A DNA stretch of 64,000 nucleotides from an uncultured Microbacteriaceae bacterium (lineage in GTDB: Bacteria; Actinomycetota; Actinomycetes; Actinomycetales; Microbacteriaceae). Shown here piece after piece: positions 42,721 to 51,153 of the stretch. Where the stretch lies: assembly GCA_947487835.1 (NCBI GenBank), contig CANKXX010000007.1, forward strand, positions 124,001-188,000. The letters run 5' to 3'. The number at the start of each line of letters is the position of its first letter. The stretch's first letter is position 1. A program made the translations under genes and the position numbers. The notes beneath the pieces were generated by a model. It was not told the origin of the DNA. It did not search any database and worked only from the letters and a program-made list of their open reading frames with translations.

Positions 42721-44085
42721 TCAGCACTCGATGACGTTGACGGCGAGGCCGCCCGTCGAGGTCTCCTTGTACTTCGTGGACATGTCCAGCCCCGTCTGGC
42801 GCATCGTCTCGATGACCGTGTCGAGCGACACGAGGTGCACGCCGTCGCCGTTCAGCGCCATCCGCGCGGCGTTCACGGCGGTCGAGGATGCGATGGCGTT
42901 GCGCTCGATGCAGGGGATCTGCACGAGGCCGCCGACCGGGTCGCACGTGAGGCCGAGGTGGTGCTCCATGGCGATCTCGGCCGCGTTCTCAACCTGCGCC
43001 GGCGTGCCGCCGAGCACGGCGCAGAGGGCGCCGGCCGCCATGGCGCACGCGGAGCCGACCTCGCCCTGGCAGCCCGCCTCGGCCCCGGAGATCGAGGCGT
43101 TGGCCTTGAACAGCGAGCCGATCACGGTCGCGGTCAGCAGGTAGTCGCGGATGCCGTCGAGCGAGGCCCCCGGCACGAAGCGCAGGTAGTAGGAGGCGAC
43201 GGCGGGGAGGATGCCGGCCGCGCCGTTGGTGGGCGCGGTCACCACCCGTCCGCCGGACGCGTTCTCCTCGTTCACGGCGAGGGCGAAGGCCTGCAGCCAC
43301 TCGTGGGTCGTGTCTCGCTCGCGGGTGGCGTCGACCGCCTCGAGCCGCTCGCGCATCCGCTCGGCGCGGCGGCGCACGCCGAGTCCGCCCGGCAGCGAGC
43401 CTGTCGCGTACAGCCCGGCGGAGACGCACGCGGCCATGGCGGACCAGATCGCGTCGAGCCCGGTGACCGTGTCGGCCCTGGCGCGGATCGCGTCCTCGTT
43501 CTCGAGCGCCACCTGCGCGAACGACATGCCCGCCCGGGCGCACAGCTCGACGAGCTCGGCCGCGGTGTCGAACGCGTGCGGCAGTCCCTGGGGCAGCGGC
43601 CGGTCGTCGTCCTCGCCGTCGCGCAGGATGAAGCCGCCGCCGACGGAGTAGTAGGTGCGCTCCAGCACGACGATGCCGTCCGCATCGAACGCGGCGAGAG
43701 TGAGCGCGTTCGGATGCCCGGGGAGCCGCACGAAGGGCTCGAAGGTGAGGTCGCCCCCGGACACCCGGAGGGGCAGCCGTCCGGCGAGCAGGAGCTCGCG
43801 CTCGCCCTGGCCGGGCCAGAGGCCCCGCACCGCGGCGGGGTCGCAGGTCTCCGGGGACATGCCGGCCAGGCCCGCGAGCACGGCGTCGGGCGTGCCGTGA
43901 CCGAGGCCCGTCGCCCCGAGCGAGCCGAAGAGGCGGCAGGTGACGCGCGCGATCGTCGTGCCAGACGGGGCGGCGACGCACTCCGCGCCGAAGTCGCGTG
44001 CGGCCCGCATCGGGCCGACGGTGTGCGAACTGGATGGCCCGATGCCGACGGAGAAGAGGTCGAGGGCCGAGACGTACGCAGTCAC
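42721..44085 (-). CDS. sdaA: L-serine ammonia-lyase (iron-sulfur dependent)
   Basis: 454-aa single-chain SdaA: the beta domain starts [20 protein letters not shown] and the alpha domain contains the cluster cysteines in [18 protein letters not shown] and [14 protein letters not shown]. It deaminates L-serine to pyruvate and ammonium with a [4Fe-4S] cluster. GTG at 44085 is chosen because it begins the conserved N-terminus and TATGCT lies 6 nt upstream. It ends at ECSTG-free terminus [10 protein letters not shown], with a terminal Cys typical of the family, which can cap the cluster. Could use serine made from glycine released by the amine pathway (speculative). Confidence 0.95.
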   Translation of the reverse strand: MTAYVSALDLFSVGIGPSSSHTVGPMRAARDFGAECVAAPSGTTIARVTCRLFGSLGATGLGHGTPDAVLAGLAGMSPETCDPAAVRGLWPGQGERELLLAGRLPLRVSGGDLTFEPFVRLPGHPNALTLAAFDADGIVVLERTYYSVGGGFILRDGEDDDRPLPQGLPHAFDTAAELVELCARAGMSFAQVALENEDAIRARADTVTGLDAIWSAMAACVSAGLYATGSLPGGLGVRRRAERMRERLEAVDATRERDTTHEWLQAFALAVNEENASGGRVVTAPTNGAAGILPAVASYYLRFVPGASLDGIRDYLLTATVIGSLFKANASISGAEAGCQGEVGSACAMAAGALCAVLGGTPAQVENAAEIAMEHHLGLTCDPVGGLVQIPCIERNAIASSTAVNAARMALNGDGVHLVSLDTVIETMRQTGLDMSTKYKETSTGGLAVNVIEC

Positions 44086-44091
44086 CCTCCG

Positions 44092-44097
44092 AGCATA
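44092..44097 (-). promoter_or_regulatory. -10 box TATGCT of sdaA
   Basis: TATGCT on the minus strand ends 6 nt before the GTG at 44085. A GGAGG abuts the GTG directly, too close to act as a normal ribosome-binding site. Confidence 0.5.
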
Positions 44098-44155
44098 CGT
44101 CGCGCCCGCGACGCGCTCACCCGGTTCGGCCGCGCGGCCGTCGGCGCCCGGAGAC

Positions 44156-44196
44156 GACGAAGACCCCGGAAGCCAGTGGCTTCCGGGGTCCTCGTC
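44156..44196. terminator. Strong hairpin after the GlsB-type gene
   Basis: GACCCCGGAAGCC (44162-44174) pairs perfectly with 44178-44190 around AGT, extended by GACGA/TCGTC to about 19 bp with one mismatch. It separates the GlsB-type gene from sdaA, both on the minus strand. Confidence 0.8.
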
Positions 44197-44210
44197 TGTT
44201 CGAGCGGGTG

Positions 44211-44480
44211 TTACGCGCGCGAGCGGCCGCGGTTGGTGACCGCGCCGTAGATCAGGAGCACGATGATCGAGCCGAGGATGGCAAGAACCCACGTCCAGAT
44301 GTCGAAGAAATCGCCCAGCGGGCGGTTGAGGATGAGGCCGCCGAGGAACCCACCGAGAAGAGCTCCCACCACGCCGAGAACGAGGGTGATGAGCCAGCCA
44401 CCACCCTGCCTACCCGGGAGGATCAGCTTCGCGATGGCGCCGGCGATCAGACCCAGAATCAGAAAACCGATGATGCCCAT
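44211..44480 (-). CDS. GlsB/YeaQ/YmgE-type stress membrane protein
   Basis: 89 aa with three hydrophobic segments: GFLILGLIAGAIAKLILPG, the Gly-rich LVLGVVGALLGGFLGGLI, and VLAILGSIIVLLIYGAV. The pattern is that of the transglycosylase-associated (YeaQ/YmgE) family, small envelope proteins induced by stress in several bacteria; biochemical role unknown. ATG at 44480 with AGGAGT 6 nt upstream. The leader carries a small hairpin ACCCCCG/CGGGGGT (44506-44523). Confidence 0.9.
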   Translation of the reverse strand: MGIIGFLILGLIAGAIAKLILPGRQGGGWLITLVLGVVGALLGGFLGGLILNRPLGDFFDIWTWVLAILGSIIVLLIYGAVTNRGRSRA

Positions 44481-44580
44481 GACTTACTCCTAAACGTTGT
44501 TCATGACCCCCGAACGCGGGGGTTACTGATGTCAACACTGGCACGAAGAAGTTCAGCAGCAAAGTGGAAGATTCCTCTCA

Positions 44581-44620
44581 GGCGGGAAAAGAATAACAAT
44601 CGTTATTTATGAATCCCGCC
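44581..44620. terminator. Nested hairpin at the end of the FUSC/small membrane protein operon
   Basis: GGCGGGA (44581-44587) pairs with TCCCGCC (44614-44620), and inside them AATAAC pairs with GTTATT around AATC. Read on the minus strand it overlaps the TAA stop at 44607-44609. This is one of few AT-rich spots in the region. Confidence 0.55.
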
Positions 44621-44786
44621 GTGACCGGGCGTATTGGCTCCAGGTCCTGGTTCCGAAAATTAATGTGCCAATGACCAGCCACGGCACCAGAACGGTGATG
44701 TGCAGGAGCATCGCGAGGAGAGTGAGTACGCTCCCGCAGACGACCACGAGGGCGAACGGCAGGAGCAGTGATCGGCGTCGGTTCAC
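44607..44786 (-). CDS. Small membrane protein coupled to the FUSC-type gene
   Basis: 59 aa, not recognised. Starts MNRRRSLLLPFALVVVCGSV (GTG start) with two membrane spans and a short basic tail YARSRRDS. The GTG at 44786 overlaps the stop of the upstream FUSC-type gene by 4 bp (GTGA), implying cotranslation and perhaps a shared membrane function. The longer frame to 44996 is antisense-like sequence and is rejected. Confidence 0.65.
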   Translation of the reverse strand: MNRRRSLLLPFALVVVCGSVLTLLAMLLHITVLVPWLVIGTLIFGTRTWSQYARSRRDS

Positions 44787-45910
44787 GCGGCGCGCCCCCG
44801 TTCCGGGGGCGCATCGGTGGACTGCAGTCTCGGCTGGACGGACAGCACGATGCGGCGCAGATCGAGGGCCACGGATGCGCCCGTGCCGTCCGGGTCGCGG
44901 TTCGCCACGCGCTCGTCGTTGAGCCGGGCGAACAGGGCGTCGAGCGCGTGACGGGCGGCCGTCAGTCGCTCGTCCTGGTCCTCGCCGGTCTTCCACGCCC
45001 GCACGAGGTCGGCGGAGGCGTGCAGCGCGGCGCTCATCGGCTGAAGGGCCTCGTCGGGGAGGCTCACGTCGAACGGCGATTTCCAGACCACGCTCGCCAG
45101 CGTGTCACTGATGTTGCGCACGTGGAAGCCGACCCGCTCCATCGTCTCGAGGTCGCGCTCGTCCCGCCCGGCGTCCCGCTGGTGCAGCCGGGCGCGCGGA
45201 TTGGCCCGACGGCTGTCCGCCGCCTCCTGCACGGCGGCGCGCACGTCGGCCGCCGTGTCCGCCAGCCCCTCCGTCGACGCCGCCCAGTCCTCGTGCGCCG
45301 GCGGCCAGTCCTCGGTGAGCGCCGACCCCATGTCGTCGAGGTACGTCGCGATCGACGCGCGGAAGCCGGACATCTTCGTGACCGCGGCATCGATGCGGAG
45401 CGGCGGGAGCACGAGCACGTTCACGAGGAGCCCGACCACCGCCCCCATGCCCGTCTGCAGCAGATAGGAGAGCGAGAAGGGCTCGGGGTCGGTGCCACCG
45501 ATCACCAGCACGAAGAGGGCGGCGACGGCCACGTAGTCCCGGCCGGCACCCAGCCGGCGGATGCCGCCGAGGGAGACGCCGATCGCGACGACGATGGCGA
45601 TCTCGACCACCGCGGGCGCATCGAATGGGAGCATCGCGAGGGCGAGGAGGATGCCGAGGCCGAGCCCCAGCAGGGTCTGCAGGCCGAAGCGGAGCGTGCC
45701 GATGACGGTCGCGCTCATGCTGATCACCGCGCCGAAGGCCGCGTAGTAGGTGTAGTCGCGGAGCGGTTCCGGTAGAAGACCGCCGAGCCACCACGCGATC
45801 GCGGCGGCGAACGCGGTCTTCGCCGCGAAGACGAGCCGGGTGGGCGGGAACGCGGAGCGGAGCCGCGAGGGCACGGCGCGGGGGTCGAACGCGGAGGAGG
45901 GGAGGCGCAT
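44783..45910 (-). CDS. FUSC/aromatic acid exporter-like membrane protein
   Basis: About 375 aa. N-terminal six hydrophobic segments (AAKTAFAAAIAWWLGGLL ... SYLLQTGMGAVVGLLVNVLV) followed by a cytoplasmic helical half rich in Asp/Glu/Arg, the layout of FUSC/ArAE proteins proposed to export aromatic acids. The start is uncertain: ATG codons at 45946, 45919 and 45910 are in frame, and 45910 has AGAGG at a suitable distance. It lies just downstream of a type III PKS operon making a probable aromatic product, so export of that product is an attractive idea but unproven. Confidence 0.8.
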   Translation of the reverse strand: MRLPSSAFDPRAVPSRLRSAFPPTRLVFAAKTAFAAAIAWWLGGLLPEPLRDYTYYAAFGAVISMSATVIGTLRFGLQTLLGLGLGILLALAMLPFDAPAVVEIAIVVAIGVSLGGIRRLGAGRDYVAVAALFVLVIGGTDPEPFSLSYLLQTGMGAVVGLLVNVLVLPPLRIDAAVTKMSGFRASIATYLDDMGSALTEDWPPAHEDWAASTEGLADTAADVRAAVQEAADSRRANPRARLHQRDAGRDERDLETMERVGFHVRNISDTLASVVWKSPFDVSLPDEALQPMSAALHASADLVRAWKTGEDQDERLTAARHALDALFARLNDERVANRDPDGTGASVALDLRRIVLSVQPRLQSTDAPPERGRAA

Positions 45911-45973
45911 CCGCCCCATCCTCTCGTCTCCGCCTGGGACCGGCATCCTCGACGGGCGGCGTCCAGTGCCCGA

Positions 45974-47125
45974 TCAGGACCAGCGCATCGCGAACGCGGA
46001 CGCGACGGCCCCGCGCACGGGCGTGCGGACGAGCGCACGAATGGTGGCGTTGCGCAGGGCGAGCGTCACGCCGCGGCTGGGGCGCCCGAGGGCCATGTTG
46101 GCCTCGGACAGCACCGCGGCGCGGCGGGCGGCCCGCAGCCGGTCCCGCTCGTAACGCGCGAACGCGGCCGGGTCGATGCCGCCGCCGTGGCGCGACGCGG
46201 CGCCGTCCCGGAGCGCGGCGAGCACGAGCGGCGCGAGGGCGGCGGCGTCCAGCCAGCCGAGGTTCATCCCCTGCCCGCCGATGGGGCTCACCTCGTGCGC
46301 GGCGTCCCCGGCGAGCAGCAGCCGCCCCCGGCCGAGTCGCTCCGCGATTCCGCGCTGCACCGAGAAGGCGCTCAGCATGGTGTTGCCCGCCACGTCCAGG
46401 CGCTCGCCCGTGCGGTCCCGTACCAGGTCGGCGAGGTGCTCGACGGCGGGCTCCGCCAGGAGCTCCGGCGTCCGCGCGACCCACCGGCGGACGCCGCCGG
46501 GCAGGGGGAACGACTCTACGACGCCGGCGGGCTCCAGGTACAGCACCGCGAGGTCGCCGTCGGCGGTGTCGTCCGGGAAGTCGCCCATCAGGTAGGTGTC
46601 GGGATGCGCGCGGCGGCGGACCGGGATCCCCGCGGCGTCCCGCAGCGCGCTGCGGCCGCCGTCCGCGGCGACGACGAAGCGGGCGGGCAGCTCCTCGCCC
46701 TCCTCCGTGCGCACGCACAGGCCCGCATCGAGCTCGGACACCGAGCGCACGCCAACCCCGCGGCGGAGGGCGCCGGGGGCGAGCTCCGCGAGACGCGCCG
46801 CGAGCAGCTCCTCCGTGCGGTTCTGCGGCAGGGTGACGACGAACGGGTGGCTGCGCGAGACCCGGGTGAGCGGGAGGGTACCGAGGTCGCGCCCGGCGCA
46901 CCGCCCGACCCCCGCCGTGATGCGGCGGCCCTCCGCGACCACGGCGTTACGCACTCCGACGCCGGCCAGGGCGTCGAGCGACGGCGGATGGATGCCGATG
47001 GCCCGCGAGTGCGCCGACCGCTCCGTGCGCTTCTCGAGCACGCGTACGTCGGCGCCGCCCTGGGCGAGCAGGGCGGCCAGCATCAGGCCGACCGGGCCCG
47101 CCCCGACGACGACGACGTCATGCAC
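45974..47125 (-). CDS. FAD-dependent aromatic hydroxylase of the PKS operon
   Basis: 383-aa group A flavin monooxygenase. The Rossmann motif VVVGAGPVGLMLAALLAQGG opens the protein, followed by EKR, the ADGGRSALRDAAG (DG motif) and LLLAGDAAHEVSPIGGQGMN (GD motif). It would hydroxylate an aromatic ring using NAD(P)H and oxygen. It is the third gene after a type III PKS and a methyltransferase, overlapping the methyltransferase gene by 8 bp. The trio recalls srsA-srsB-srsC of Streptomyces griseus (phenolic lipid synthesis), where the flavoprotein hydroxylates an alkylresorcinol. Confidence 0.9.
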   Translation of the reverse strand: MHDVVVVGAGPVGLMLAALLAQGGADVRVLEKRTERSAHSRAIGIHPPSLDALAGVGVRNAVVAEGRRITAGVGRCAGRDLGTLPLTRVSRSHPFVVTLPQNRTEELLAARLAELAPGALRRGVGVRSVSELDAGLCVRTEEGEELPARFVVAADGGRSALRDAAGIPVRRRAHPDTYLMGDFPDDTADGDLAVLYLEPAGVVESFPLPGGVRRWVARTPELLAEPAVEHLADLVRDRTGERLDVAGNTMLSAFSVQRGIAERLGRGRLLLAGDAAHEVSPIGGQGMNLGWLDAAALAPLVLAALRDGAASRHGGGIDPAAFARYERDRLRAARRAAVLSEANMALGRPSRGVTLALRNATIRALVRTPVRGAVASAFAMRWS

Positions 47126-47837
47126 CGCGGCCGCCCCGGGGGCGGTGGATGAGGAGGTTGCGGAAGGGGATGCGGGTCTGCACGCTCCAGCCGGCGGGCG
47201 CCACGGCCCGCAGCTCGGCGCCGGTGAAGCTGCGCCGGATGGACGTCAGGCCGTCGGCGCGGATGAAGGAGTCGCGGAAGAACGGCCAGGTGCCCAGAGA
47301 GAACGCCGCGTACGCGATCGGGCTGCGCTCGATGTCGCTGTGCACGGCGAGCCTGCCGGCCAGCCGCTCGGAGTCGGCGAGCAACGCCGCGAGCTCACCC
47401 GGGGAGAGGTGGTGCAGCACATGGTTGGAAGTCACGATGTCGAAACGGGCGCCCTCGGCCACGAGGTCACCGCTCAGCGCGGCCCGGAAGGACAGGCCGG
47501 GCACCGGACGCTGCACGGACGCGTACGCCTGGGCCCGCCGGTCGGGGTCGATCGCGGTGATGCGGAGCCGGAAACCGTCGCGGGCCGCCCAGACGGCGAG
47601 CAGGCGCGGCACATCGCCGCCGCCCGAGCCGATGTCGAGCAGGGTGTTCTCGCGTCCGGCGACCAGCGCGGGACGCAGCAGCCCGCGGTAGGTCGCCCGC
47701 CAGCCGGCGACGACCCGGTTCACCACCCGGAAGTGGTGGTAGGTGCGCTCGAGCGCGCGCGGGTCGCAGCCCGGGTCGTCCATGATCTCGCGGGCGTCGG
47801 TCGCCCGCGTGGAGAGGGGGAGGGGGGACCGGCTCAC
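47118..47837 (-). CDS. Class I SAM-dependent methyltransferase of the PKS operon
   Basis: 239 aa. The SAM-binding motif I reads TLLDIGSGGGDVPRLL, motif II ITAIDPD, and FDIVTSNHVLHHLSPGE the post-II region. The DUF-type N-terminus (CDPRALERTYHHFRVVNRVV) is shared with methyltransferases found beside type III PKS genes in related bacteria. Probable methylation of the PKS product. Start overlaps the PKS stop by 4 bp (ATGA). Confidence 0.88.
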   Translation of the reverse strand: MSRSPLPLSTRATDAREIMDDPGCDPRALERTYHHFRVVNRVVAGWRATYRGLLRPALVAGRENTLLDIGSGGGDVPRLLAVWAARDGFRLRITAIDPDRRAQAYASVQRPVPGLSFRAALSGDLVAEGARFDIVTSNHVLHHLSPGELAALLADSERLAGRLAVHSDIERSPIAYAAFSLGTWPFFRDSFIRADGLTSIRRSFTGAELRAVAPAGWSVQTRIPFRNLLIHRPRGGRGA

Positions 47838-49087
47838 AGCGCGGCGGGAACGAGCGCCTCCACGACCGGCGCGGCCGGCTCGGCCGTGTCGTCGGCATCG
47901 GCTGCGCGGGTCGCCGAGTCGACGCCCTCCGAGGAGTCCGCATCCGCGGAGGACACGGTGGCGGGAACGCGGGTGAGCAGGCCGGCCTCGACCGTCAGCC
48001 CGGGACCGAACGCCATCGCGCAGACGCGCTCGTCGCCGCCTTCGACGGGGCCCTCGAGGATCTGCTTGAGGACGAAGAGGATCGTCGCGCTCGACATGTT
48101 GCCGTAGTCGCGCAGCGTGTCTCGCGAGGGGGCGAGCTGCTTCTCGCTGAGCCCCAGCTTGCCCTCGACCTTGTCCAGGATGCTGCGGCCGCCCGGGTGG
48201 ATCGCCCAGTGCTCGATGTCGCGGTAGGGCGCCTCGGCGAGGTGCGGCTCGTGGGCGAGCAGGGGGGACAGGGCGCCCTCGATGTGCTCGTCGATAATCT
48301 TCGGCACGTAGCTGCTCAGCACCATCTCGAAGCCCTCGTCACCGATCTTCCAGGCCATGTCGGCCTCGCCGACGGGGGTGAGCTCGGTGGTCAGGTGGTC
48401 GATGCGCAGCGTCGTCGCATCCGGCGGGGGCGTGCGGCCGGTCACGACGGCGGCGGAGGCGCCGTCCGCGAAGACCGAGGCGGCCACGATCTGGTCCGGG
48501 TCGTTGGAGCTGCGCACGTGCAGGGAGCACAGCTCGGCGCTGATCACGAGCACGACGGCGTCGGGGTCCGCCTCGCAGAACGCCTTCGCGGCCCGCAGGG
48601 CGGGGAAGGCGGCGTAGCAGCCCATGAAGCCGATGTGGAAGCGCTGCGTCGTCGTCGCGAGGCCGAGCTCGCGCACGACCTGGTAGTCCGGTCCGGGCGC
48701 GTAGAAGCCGGTGCAGGACACCGTGATGACGTGCGTCACGTCCTCGGGGCGCAGCTCCGGGCAGGCCTCGAGCGCCTTCCGGCCGGCCTCGAGGAACAGC
48801 GGCGCGGCCTGGGCGATGTAGAGCTCGTTGCGCACCCGGGTGCCCGGCGAGAGCATCCGCCCGGAGGCGGAGTCGTAGAAGACGGAGTCGCCCGGACGGT
48901 CGGCGAAGTCGAGCTCCTCGATCACCGTGTGCCTGCGTTCGATGCCGGACGCGTCGAACGCGGCACCGATCAGGCGCTTGGCCAGCCGGCCGAGGTCGGG
49001 CTGCTGTGCGAACACGTCCCGCACGACGGGCTGGGAGAACGTGGTCTTCGGGACGGCGGTGGCGATCGACCTCATTGTGACGGGCAT
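47834..49087 (-). CDS. Type III polyketide synthase (chalcone/alkylresorcinol synthase-like)
   Basis: 417 aa. The catalytic triad is intact: Cys157 in FMGCYAAFPAL, His297 in AIHPGGRSIL and Asn330 in YGNMSSATI. It condenses malonyl-CoA extenders on an acyl-CoA starter to give an aromatic product such as a resorcinol or pyrone. The last about 50 residues are an acidic Ala/Asp/Ser-rich tail absent from typical 350-380 aa enzymes. ATG at 49087 has TAGAAT 5 nt upstream; ATG at 49075 is an alternative. First gene of a coupled three-gene operon. Confidence 0.94.
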   Translation of the reverse strand: MPVTMRSIATAVPKTTFSQPVVRDVFAQQPDLGRLAKRLIGAAFDASGIERRHTVIEELDFADRPGDSVFYDSASGRMLSPGTRVRNELYIAQAAPLFLEAGRKALEACPELRPEDVTHVITVSCTGFYAPGPDYQVVRELGLATTTQRFHIGFMGCYAAFPALRAAKAFCEADPDAVVLVISAELCSLHVRSSNDPDQIVAASVFADGASAAVVTGRTPPPDATTLRIDHLTTELTPVGEADMAWKIGDEGFEMVLSSYVPKIIDEHIEGALSPLLAHEPHLAEAPYRDIEHWAIHPGGRSILDKVEGKLGLSEKQLAPSRDTLRDYGNMSSATILFVLKQILEGPVEGGDERVCAMAFGPGLTVEAGLLTRVPATVSSADADSSEGVDSATRAADADDTAEPAAPVVEALVPAAL

Positions 49088-49092
49088 CCTTC

Positions 49093-49098
49093 ATTCTA
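49093..49098 (-). promoter_or_regulatory. -10 box TAGAAT of the type III PKS operon
   Basis: On the minus strand TAGAAT ends 5 nt before the ATG at 49087, the tightest spacing of this type in the window. Confidence 0.45.
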
Positions 49099-49195
49099 GG
49101 AACGAAGGCCTGATCGAGAACCCCGAGCGGGGAAATTCCGACCGTGCTACCGTGCGCCCGAGCTCCGCGCGCCCCGGACCATCACGCCGACCGTG

Positions 49196-49858
49196 CTAGC
49201 GCGCGCCCGCCTTGCGCGCCGAGATGACGCCAGTGTCGAAGCCCAGCAGGTGCAGTCCGCCGTGGAAGCGGGCGTGCTCCACCTTGATGCAGCGGTCCAT
49301 GACCGTCGTCAGGCCCTTGCTCTCCGCGTACTCGGCCGCCTCCTGGTTCCAGATGCCGAGCTGCACCCAGATGGTCTTCGCGCCGGAGGCGAGCACGTCG
49401 TCCACGACGCTCGGGATGTCGCCCGCCCTGCGGAAGACGTCGACGATGTCGGGCACCTCGGGCAGCGACGCGAGGTCCGGGTAGGCCTTCTGGCCGAGGA
49501 TGGTGTCGGCGTTGGGGTTCACGAAGTAGACCCGGTAGTCGCTCGACTGCAACAGGTAGGTGCCGACGAAGTAGCTCGAGCGCGTCGTGTTGGGCGAGGC
49601 GCCCACGATGGCGACGGACTGTGCGCGGCGCAGGATCGCCTGCCGCTCCCGGGCGCTCGGTCCCACCCAGGTGCGCTGCGACTTCAACAGCTTGGCGAGC
49701 GGGCTCGAGCGCGGGATCTCGCAGGTGAGGCCGTTGGAGAGCACCGCCGTGGTCGTGCCGGGGGTGTCGTCGACGGGCGCCGTGGGGCCGGAGTCCGGCG
49801 TGGCGGCGGGGTGGGCGTTGGTCTGGGCGGCGGGCAGCCCGCCGGTGTCGAAGCTCAT
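49196..49858 (-). CDS. CoA-binding domain protein paired with metY
   Basis: 220 aa. A disordered N-terminus (Pro/Ala/Thr-rich) precedes a CoA-binding Rossmann domain: SVAIVGASPNTTRSSYFVG, then YRVYFVNPNADTILGQKAYP, IWVQLGIWNQEAAEYA and VMDRCIKVEH, all family hallmarks. The catalytic function is unknown. It starts 2 bp after metY, an arrangement common in actinobacteria, so a role in sulfur or methionine metabolism is inferred. ATG at 49858; the long upstream in-frame extension lies antisense-like within metY. Confidence 0.88.
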   Translation of the reverse strand: MSFDTGGLPAAQTNAHPAATPDSGPTAPVDDTPGTTTAVLSNGLTCEIPRSSPLAKLLKSQRTWVGPSARERQAILRRAQSVAIVGASPNTTRSSYFVGTYLLQSSDYRVYFVNPNADTILGQKAYPDLASLPEVPDIVDVFRRAGDIPSVVDDVLASGAKTIWVQLGIWNQEAAEYAESKGLTTVMDRCIKVEHARFHGGLHLLGFDTGVISARKAGAR

Positions 49859-49860
49859 GC

Positions 49861-51153
49861 TCAGGCCTCCTTCGTGGCGGCGTCCAGCGCCTGGTCGAGA
49901 TCGTAGATGATGTCCTCCACGTCCTCGATGCCGACGCTGAGCCGCACGATGCCGGGCAGCACGCCGGCGTCGAGCAGCTGCGACTCGCTGAGCTGGGCAT
50001 GCGTCGTGGAAGCGGGGTGGATGACGAGGGTCTTGGCGTCGCCGATGTTCGCCAGGTGGCTGGCGAGCTCGACGGACTCGATGAAGCGCTGGCCGACCGC
50101 GCGACCGCCCTTCACCTCGAAGCTGAACACGGATCCCGGGCCCTTCGGCAGGTACTTCAGCGCCCGCTCGTGGTGCGGATGGGCGGGAAGGCCCGCCCAG
50201 TTCACCGAGGCGATGCGCGGGTCGGCGTCCAGCCACTCGGCGACGGCGCGCGCGTTGTCGACGTGCGCCTGCAGGCGGTAAGGGAGCGTCTCGACGCCCT
50301 GGGCCAGCAGGAAGGCCGAGTGCGGCGCGAGCACCGGCCCGATGTCGCGCAGCTGCTCGGCGCGGAGTCGGGTGAGGAACGCGTACTCGCCGAAGTTGCC
50401 CGACCAGTTGAGGCCGCCGTAGCTCGCCACCGGCTCGTCGAACAGCGGGAACCGCGGGCCGTCCCAGTCGAACAGGCCGGACTCGACGACGACGCCGCCG
50501 AGCGTCGAGCCGTGACCGCCCAGGAACTTCGTCGCCGAGTGGATGACGATGTCGGCGCCCCACTCGATGGGCCGGTTCAGGTAGGGGGTGGCGATGGTCG
50601 AGTCGATGATGAGCGGGATGCCCGCCGCGTGCGCCACCCCGGCGAGACCCTCGATGTCGGCGATCTCGCCCGACGGGTTGGCCACGGTCTCCGCGAACAG
50701 CACCTTGGTGCGGTCGGTGATGGCCGCGGCGTAGTCCTCGGCGTGGCTGGACTGCACGAACGTTGTCTCGACCCCGAAGCGGCGCAGGGTCACGTCGAGC
50801 TGTGTGATGGAGCCGCCGTAGAGGTTGGCGGAGGCGACGATGTGGTCGCCGGCGCCCACGAGCGACGCGAAGGTGATGTACTGCGCGCTCAGCCCGCTCG
50901 CGGTCGCCACCGCCCCGAGCCCGCCCTCGAGGCTCGCGATGCGCTCCTCGAAGGACGCGACGGTCGGATTCGAGAGCCGGGAGTACACGTTGCCGTACTT
51001 CTGCAGGGCGAAGCGCGCCGCCGCATCCGCTGTGTCGTCGAACACGAACGCGCTGGACTGGTAGATGGGCAGGGCCCTCGCGCCGGTCGTCGCATCCGGG
51101 ATGTTGCCCGCGTGGATGGACCGGGTCTTGAAGCCGTACTCACGATCTGCCAT
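49861..51153 (-). CDS. metY: O-acetylhomoserine sulfhydrylase (MetY)
   Basis: 430-aa PLP enzyme converting O-acetylhomoserine and sulfide to homocysteine. The N-terminus REYGFKTRSIHAGN, the PLP Lys209 in HSATKFLGGHG and C-terminal SVGIEDVEDIIYDLDQAL identify the Cys/Met metabolism family, MetY branch (length 430 versus about 390 for MetB-type enzymes). ATG at 51153 lies at the edge of a 76-bp tandem repeat array with TAGCGT 7 nt upstream and no ribosome-binding site. A 20-codon in-frame extension to 51213 would run into the repeat and is rejected. Confidence 0.94.
   Translation of the reverse strand: MADREYGFKTRSIHAGNIPDATTGARALPIYQSSAFVFDDTADAAARFALQKYGNVYSRLSNPTVASFEERIASLEGGLGAVATASGLSAQYITFASLVGAGDHIVASANLYGGSITQLDVTLRRFGVETTFVQSSHAEDYAAAITDRTKVLFAETVANPSGEIADIEGLAGVAHAAGIPLIIDSTIATPYLNRPIEWGADIVIHSATKFLGGHGSTLGGVVVESGLFDWDGPRFPLFDEPVASYGGLNWSGNFGEYAFLTRLRAEQLRDIGPVLAPHSAFLLAQGVETLPYRLQAHVDNARAVAEWLDADPRIASVNWAGLPAHPHHERALKYLPKGPGSVFSFEVKGGRAVGQRFIESVELASHLANIGDAKTLVIHPASTTHAQLSESQLLDAGVLPGIVRLSVGIEDVEDIIYDLDQALDAATKEA

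Noticed and set aside
44787-44996. 70-codon upstream extension of the 59-aa membrane protein
   Set aside because: Lies antisense-frame within the FUSC-type gene with Arg/Pro/Gly-rich composition; the GTGA overlap at 44783-44786 gives a better start.
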